Source: Zerene cesonia
Lineage: Eukaryota; Arthropoda; Insecta; Lepidoptera; Pieridae
DNA: 64,000 nucleotides
Assembly: GCF_012273895.1 (NCBI RefSeq)
Contig: NC_052102.1
Span: 2,130,917-2,194,916, forward strand
Direction of reading: 5' to 3'
The notes below the pieces were generated by a model that worked only from the letters and a program-made list of their open reading frames with translations, did not search any database and was not told the DNA's origin. The first letter of the stretch is position 1. Each line of letters starts with the position of its first letter. The translations under genes and the position numbers were made by a program. Positions 58,860-64,000 of this stretch are shown in pieces.

Positions 58860-59103
58860 GCAGTGGTGGCTCAGTGGTGAGACTTCAAAATCGATAAGTC
58901 GGGGTTCGAGCCCGGGCGAAGCGTGCATAAACTAAATTGATTTTTCAATTTATCTGCGTATGTAGGTAACATTACCACTGCTTAAAACGGTGAAGGAAAA
59001 CATCTTGAGGTGGCCAGCGTGGTGGATTATGGCCTGAACCCTCATAGGAGGCCTGTGTCCCAGCAGTTGGAACATATATGGGCTGATGATGATGATGATG
59101 ATG
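58860..59103 (+). mobile_element. tRNA-derived SINE with TGATGATG tail, internally deleted
   Basis: A box TGGCTCAGTGG, B box GGTTCGAGCCC, then AAACGGTGAAGGAAAACATC, GCGTGGTGGATTATGGCCTG and tail GGGCTGATGATGATG. Compared with 40753-41044 it lacks about 60 bp between ACATC and GTGGCCAGCG. ATTCACAAAA at 58830-58839 and 59104-59113 is probably its target duplication, with about 20 further similar bases. Confidence 0.85.
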
Positions 59104-59127
59104 ATTCACAAAAATATATTGATCAGA

Positions 59128-59200
59128 TCAAGGGTTGCCTGGTCGTTGGTGCCGCTTCCTAGCGATAAGGCCGCCTTTTGCTCACTTTTAATGTTATGTT
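59128..59200 (+). mobile_element. LINE 3'-end fragment
   Basis: AAGGGTTGCCTGGTCGTTGG and TAGCGATAAGGCCGCCTTTT correspond to the motif at 4741-4802 in the other direction. Confidence 0.55.
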
Positions 59201-60430
59201 CAGTTTTTCTTTTTTTATAAGCATAAAGGATTTAATTTCATTTCTTTGATGTGCTACTGTAAAAGATACCATCGAAGCTGCAGGTTTAAAATATGTTGAT
59301 ATGGAATTAAAAATCCTTTACTTTACATACTTTGATGGAAGCCTTTTGCGTAAATTATAAAAGTAATAATTTATTATTTTCTACAAGATAATACTAGGTT
59401 AACCAATAAAGATATTAAAACATGTTTTATACTGCCTTAAAGTATATTATCTATAAGAAAACGCAATAGTAAATAAATAAAAATATAGTAATATTATTCT
59501 TGAGTATATATCTCTAATTGATAGTGTGAAAATTAAAAAGATACCTTTAAAATTTTGTTTAACGGTTGTGTAATATTTGTGATAGAGACAATAATTTTTT
59601 GGCAAATTATTTCTCAAACATTTAGTAAAAAAACAATGGAAACATAGTGTAAAAAACAATAGATTTTTATAGTAAATCGTATTCTGTGTTTATACTTATT
59701 ATGCAATATGTAATATGTGTACTATATCTCAGAAATAAGTATAAGACATGTGTGGGTGTGGCCTGTATACTAACAGAGCTGGCCAAGACCTAAGTGTGCG
59801 TGCGTCAATCTAGCTCATGTATTCTCCGTAAGTGTCTACTCTTTACAGAAAATACTATCTATAATTAATCTCATACCTGTATGTATATCAAACTATCCAA
59901 TGATATGAACTCAGCACGGTGTGTATTCCACCGAGAGCTCCATCAATCATCGAAGATTAATCACCATGACCGCGGCTGTCCCTGCGATCCCGCGCAAATT
60001 GCAAAACCCGATACGTTTGTTTATTTTGACCCGAGCCTATTACGCAGTACGCTACATTACAATTTACAGACCTTGATTGCTTTTTACTGCTTTTTCATTG
60101 CCGAGAGAGATAGGCATTGATTGAGTATTGTACAAATAAATAGGAGAGAATGAATAAGAGATAGTTTATAAATACTGTATCGTTTTATTTTATGATGACG
60201 TGCTTTATTTGCAGTTCTAAGAAGTTATGTTTTCTGCAAAAATGTAAATCGTATGTGTTGATTTTGAAACCGTACGAGTGGTCTTTGGTGGTTGTAGAAA
60301 TGTTTCATCCGCTGGTGCTTGTCATTGCATCCACGTACGTAGGATAAAACAAAAGTATGAAATATTTATATCAATAAAATCCAAGAGCACGGCTCGACCA
60401 ATTCGTTATATTATTGTAACGTTTTTGTTA
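59201..60430. other. Unassigned AT-rich DNA
   Basis: No supported feature; a 79-codon frame at 59881-60120 has no recognised motif. Confidence 0.35.
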
Positions 60431-60490
60431 AGTTAGTTAGAGAGAAAAAAACGTACCATGGGTGAAGCCGGGGTGGTAGGGAAGTATTTA
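60431..60490 (+). repeat. Short Helitron-like 3' piece
   Basis: CGTACCATGGGTGAAGCCGG GG resembles the GTACCACGGGTGAAACC end at 9160 and 62343; nothing more is preserved. Confidence 0.35.
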
Positions 60491-60525
60491 ATAAATATTT
60501 ATTTTGTTCTATTTTTTAGTATTTG

Positions 60526-60680
60526 CTCTTAAAGCGACGACAGACCTACATCGTCTGTGAAAATTGTCTAACTATGTCGGTTCATGAGATACAGCCAGTT
60601 GACAGACAGACAGAACGGCCGACAGCGGTTAGGTCCTAGATCGCCTTTTTATTCTTTCGGTACAGAACGCTAAAATGATA
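60526..60680 (-). repeat. Dispersed repeat, reverse of 25435
   Basis: On the minus strand GTTCTGTACCGAAAGAATAA, CTGTCTGTCTGTCAACTGGC, TGTATCTCATGAACCGACAT and GACAATTTTCACAGACGATG match the family order at 25435 and extend it further. Confidence 0.6.
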
Positions 60681-62143
60681 ACATAAAGCATTCCATACTG
60701 AAATATTATTGAAAATTGCGATATTGAATTTGACTCTGGATAACCTCTAAAATCTCTCGCAACTCGTGAAAAATTCAATCATTTTTCATACTTTTCTCCA
60801 AGTGTGCTGGATATAAAATGTAAGTTCCTGTGGGAGATATTCCTGTGCAAATTGTATCGCAGTTTGCGTTTGATATATATCATATGAATTTTTCAATTCT
60901 TTGATATAAAGGGATTTGTCTTATACAAAATGTATGTTGCACCTACGTATTAGGTACAAATGCTTTGAGATGCTACAGAACGGACTAAAAGATTTAACTA
61001 GCGAATGCCTATAAATAACCTAGTTTATTAAAATATATAATGTAAGAAATTTTGAAGCATCAACGTATCATTATCCTTTTTAAATGTTTGCCTTGTTATT
61101 ATCATCATACAAAATGAACTACTTGTATTGCAAATTTCAAGTAGCTATAAATAAGTCAATAAAGATTATATCTATAATTAAATTAATTCTCAAAGATAAA
61201 TAATATTTCATGAATTGTAACTCTGTAATTATTTAACAATACAACCAACCACAAATGTATATAACGCTCAAATTTAAATTACACCGTACTATGCACCTAT
61301 GCCTTGTGTATGTCTGCCTTTCACCACATTGTATTGTGTAATTATACCAAAGTACGCGATCCAACTAAGAATGGGATCGATTCAATGCCATTTTGTAACG
61401 TCATGGTGTTGAATCTAACGAAATAATGTAAATTAGGCAATGTCAATTGATTGTATAGATGTTAGAGTTAAGCTGTCAAGTTTTCAAATTGTCTCGACCA
61501 AACTTCAGTGAGACTACACGGGAAGTAGCTTTCAAACAAAAGAAGAATCATCAGAATCAAATCACCTAGTCGAAGGTGGAAACAAAAAAAATCGAAGTGA
61601 TAGCCGAATCGTTATTGACACGCAAAAAACATTCTTCAGTAGGATGTATGTTGCAAATGACATTTGACATGTAGTTAATACATAAAGGTCGTTGACATTC
61701 CTGTTATTTGGATCGCAAAGTATATAAGTGTACGGCAGAACGAGTGCGCGGACTTAAAACCTGGCAGGTCATTAGTGCTACCGCTAATTAGTCAGACTGG
61801 TCGTTGGTGAGACTTGAAAAAATTGAAAAAGTAGTACAAATTTGAGAATTTTTGAAAACATTTCAATGCTATAAAACAAATTATTAAAGTACAAATTTAT
61901 ATTTTGTGACACTTTTCCCGGCGCAGTGTTCACAGTTCGTCAATGCCTCTTTGAGGGTTTAGGTGTTTATTAAATTCGTGTCTATATTTGATGGGGTTTT
62001 GTTCTCATTTTTAAATAAGGTGCTATATATTCAGGGTACTTGTCTTAAAATACTAACCGTTATTAGTAAACTTAATTACAAATTCAAAATCACGATGGAT
62101 TTATATGTTAGGCGCCCATCTTGAATTGAAAAAATATCGTGGT
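60681..62143. other. Unassigned AT-rich DNA
   Basis: TATATAAG at 61721-61728 is followed by a GC-richer stretch without a coding frame; I do not call a promoter. A weak repeat piece (CAAATCACCTAGTCGAAGG) is near 61558. Confidence 0.35.
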
Positions 62144-62144
62144 A

Positions 62145-62374
62145 CTAGCTTTCGCCCGCGGCTTCGCTCGCGTTAATACGGAGTGGTTTAATAGATGTTA
62201 TTATGCATATAAACTTTCCTCATAAATCACCTTATCTGAGAGTTTGTTTGAACGCAGTAATCTCAGGAACCGAACAGGTTCGATTTCAAAAGTTCTTTCA
62301 ATATTAAATAACCCATTTATTGAGAAAGGTTTTAGGCTATATGTACCACGGGCGTATCCGAGGCGGACCGCTAG
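62145..62374. repeat. Two Helitron-like 3' ends pointing outwards
   Basis: Left: CTAGCTTTCGCCCGCGGCTT (reverse of a 3' end, preceded by A), continuing as the 21255/56433 family. Right: TACCACGGGCGTATCCGAGG ... GGACCGCTAG followed by T, continuing as the 9045 family. The two halves meet near 62235. Confidence 0.6.
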
Positions 62375-62529
62375 TTACTAACACAATTCATAAGAAACAT
62401 GATGTGTAACGCAAACAAGCTGTATCAAAAGACTTCAAAAAATAATTATAAGATATTCAAATCGTATAAATCGAATCTACGCTCTCACGTGCATTTGTAT
62501 TCATATATTCGTCACATCAATTGTACTAG

Positions 62530-62560
62530 CAGACACAAACATGTGTTATGTTTGTGTCTG
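62530..62560. repeat. Perfect 13-bp hairpin, 5-nt loop
   Basis: CAGACACAAACAT, loop GTGTT, ATGTTTGTGTCTG. Confidence 0.9.
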
Positions 62561-63484
62561 GTCAAAAATAAACAGCCATAACAGAAAACTCACTAGAAAA
62601 AAACTCGTAAAGGAATCAGAATGGTGTAATAAAATTTATAGCTGACTCGAGAGACCTTACAGATCCAAAGGTGATATATTTTGTACGGTTGCTTTGACTT
62701 ACCAACACCTCGTATTTTCATGTGATATTGACATCCATTTTCGCCAGGATTATGTCTACATTAGGCTTTATCTGCGGACTTAACTACTTTTTTGTCTCTG
62801 TACTGCCTTTTACTAATTCTTTTTCAGTCTTGATTTTAATTAATTATGGGGTGTCATTTAAATTTTCCCACTGATAATAAAAATAAATAAAAATTCATTC
62901 ATGTGAAATCTATTGCCATAATCATATATCGTATTTAGTATTGTAAAACTCTCTAGGTCATAATATTATAATTTATTATCAACTTCGCATACCTCGCAGT
63001 AATGCAGTATACAGTAATGTTTTGTTTACGGTTTTAGTTTCAAACTACTTTGATTCTAGATGGAATATATGTAGTTAATACTACAATAACTTGTAGGTAA
63101 TATTATTCAGGAAAAAACATTTCCAGTTTCATGAAAATAATTATTCTACTAGAATCATCGTCCAACAAACGAGATCGCCTGTGATAATCGACCTCAATAT
63201 TTTTATTTATATTCTTTATTGATGCGCGTAAATTAATTGATTGTCTTATGAGTATATCTAATGAGATTATTTAACGTATGTTTAAAATTATAACCTTATA
63301 TATTGTATTGCAATCATATTGCAATGATCATATTAACAACATGTCACTCGCATATTTACGTTATTTAATAAACCTTCTTATCATCAAAACCTTTTGTTAC
63401 TAAAATATATTTCTGTAGTTCATAGTTCTAAAGTAGAGTTATATGCGTGAAAGTAATATTTGAACTAGATCACTTATCCAACTA
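62561..63484. other. Unassigned AT-rich DNA
   Basis: No supported feature. Confidence 0.4.
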
Positions 63485-63683
63485 TCCTACGAATATTATA
63501 AATGCGAAAGTTGTAAGTATGTGTGTGTGTTTGTTGCTCTTTCACGCAAAAACTACTGAACCGATTACAATGAAATTTGGTACTCAGATACCTGGACAAC
63601 TGGAATAACATAAAGGCTACTTTTTATCCCGATATTACTGCGGGATACGGACTTACGCGGGTGAAACCGCGGGGCGCAGCTAG
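63485..63683 (+). mobile_element. Helitron-like non-autonomous element (copy 9)
   Basis: TCCTACGAATATTATAAATG to GGGGCGCAGCTAG, between A and T; the hairpin CGCGG-GTGAAA-CCGCG stands 12 bases before the end. One of the best-preserved copies. Confidence 0.85.
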
Positions 63684-64000
63684 TAATCTCATAATGATCG
63701 AGACCATACGGAATTTCAGTTTTTATATTTAATATATTCATGATAGAGAACATTTCTAGCTAGAAGCTCATAAAGTATGGAGCTCTCTAAATTTAATGTA
63801 TGCAGGATTTATTTAACGTTAGGTGCCTATTTACTGTAAGCATACCGTGTGCTATGAGTGATGTCGGTTCTCTGAATCACTTATTTAGCAAACAAATTAG
63901 GGTAAACCTTCATACCAAATATGGTAAGAGGGTGTCCCGATGTTGTGTTTCTAAAATGTGTGTCATAACTGTGACGTCATACTGCCTGATATTAAATAAC
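63684..64000. other. Unassigned DNA to the window end
   Basis: No supported feature; TGACGTCA occurs at 63972-63979. Confidence 0.4.

Noticed and set aside
61721..61790. TATATAAG promoter
   Set aside because: No coding frame or exon signal follows, and such words are frequent in AT-rich DNA.

Overview
The window looks like AT-rich insect nuclear DNA, most likely from a butterfly or moth. Three things point there: a cuticular protein gene with the usual insect layout (an exon coding only Met-Lys, then a phase-0 intron); short interspersed repeats that I recognise as typical of Lepidoptera (Helitron-like elements ending ...GGGGCGCAGCTAG, a SINE with a TGATGATG tail, and an abundant poly-A SINE resembling, from memory, the Metulj SINEs of Heliconius); and the absence of any bacterial gene organisation. 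Two blocks of exactly 1000 N (1199-2198 and 49284-50283) are assembly gaps of conventional size. Species and chromosome cannot be told from the sequence. Layout: 1-3000 is repeat remnants, gap 1 and unassigned DNA. 3008-4413 is the one well-supported gene, an RR-2 type cuticular protein of 125 residues with TATA box, signal peptide, chitin-binding domain and poly-A signal; its 905-bp intron holds a Helitron-like insertion. 4414-13000 is intergenic with SINEs, one of them (7249-7461) with a clean target-site duplication. 13326-13814 is a single open frame of 162 codons that may be a real, unrecognised protein gene. 15214-17095 is a decayed non-LTR retrotransposon (ORF1 with a C-terminal part like baculovirus FP25K, and the start of an ORF2 endonuclease with its key Glu replaced). 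17.1-29.9 kb is intergenic with many repeats, including one SINE inserted in another (24406-25036). 29949-30533 is a GC-rich block with repeated hairpins, probably an orphan LTR. 30.5-49.3 kb is intergenic, with a 12-bp tandem array, an 89-bp MITE, a perfect 31-bp-arm palindrome and several SINE and Helitron-like copies. 50.3-64 kb continues the same way to the window end. No complete gene system, operon, CRISPR array or intact transposase is visible. The genes do not form a pathway: this is a gene-poor, repeat-rich interval around one cuticle gene. The most informative signals are structural: SINE subfamilies whose 3' modules differ in sequence but keep the same pairings, three covarying hairpins in the putative LTR, a near-perfect palindrome, and eight full-length Helitron-like copies that all sit between A and T. 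Most predicted reading frames in the window are chance frames or frames running through SINEs and gaps. I found nothing I can honestly call a new biological system; the 13.3-kb reading frame is the only candidate for an undescribed gene.
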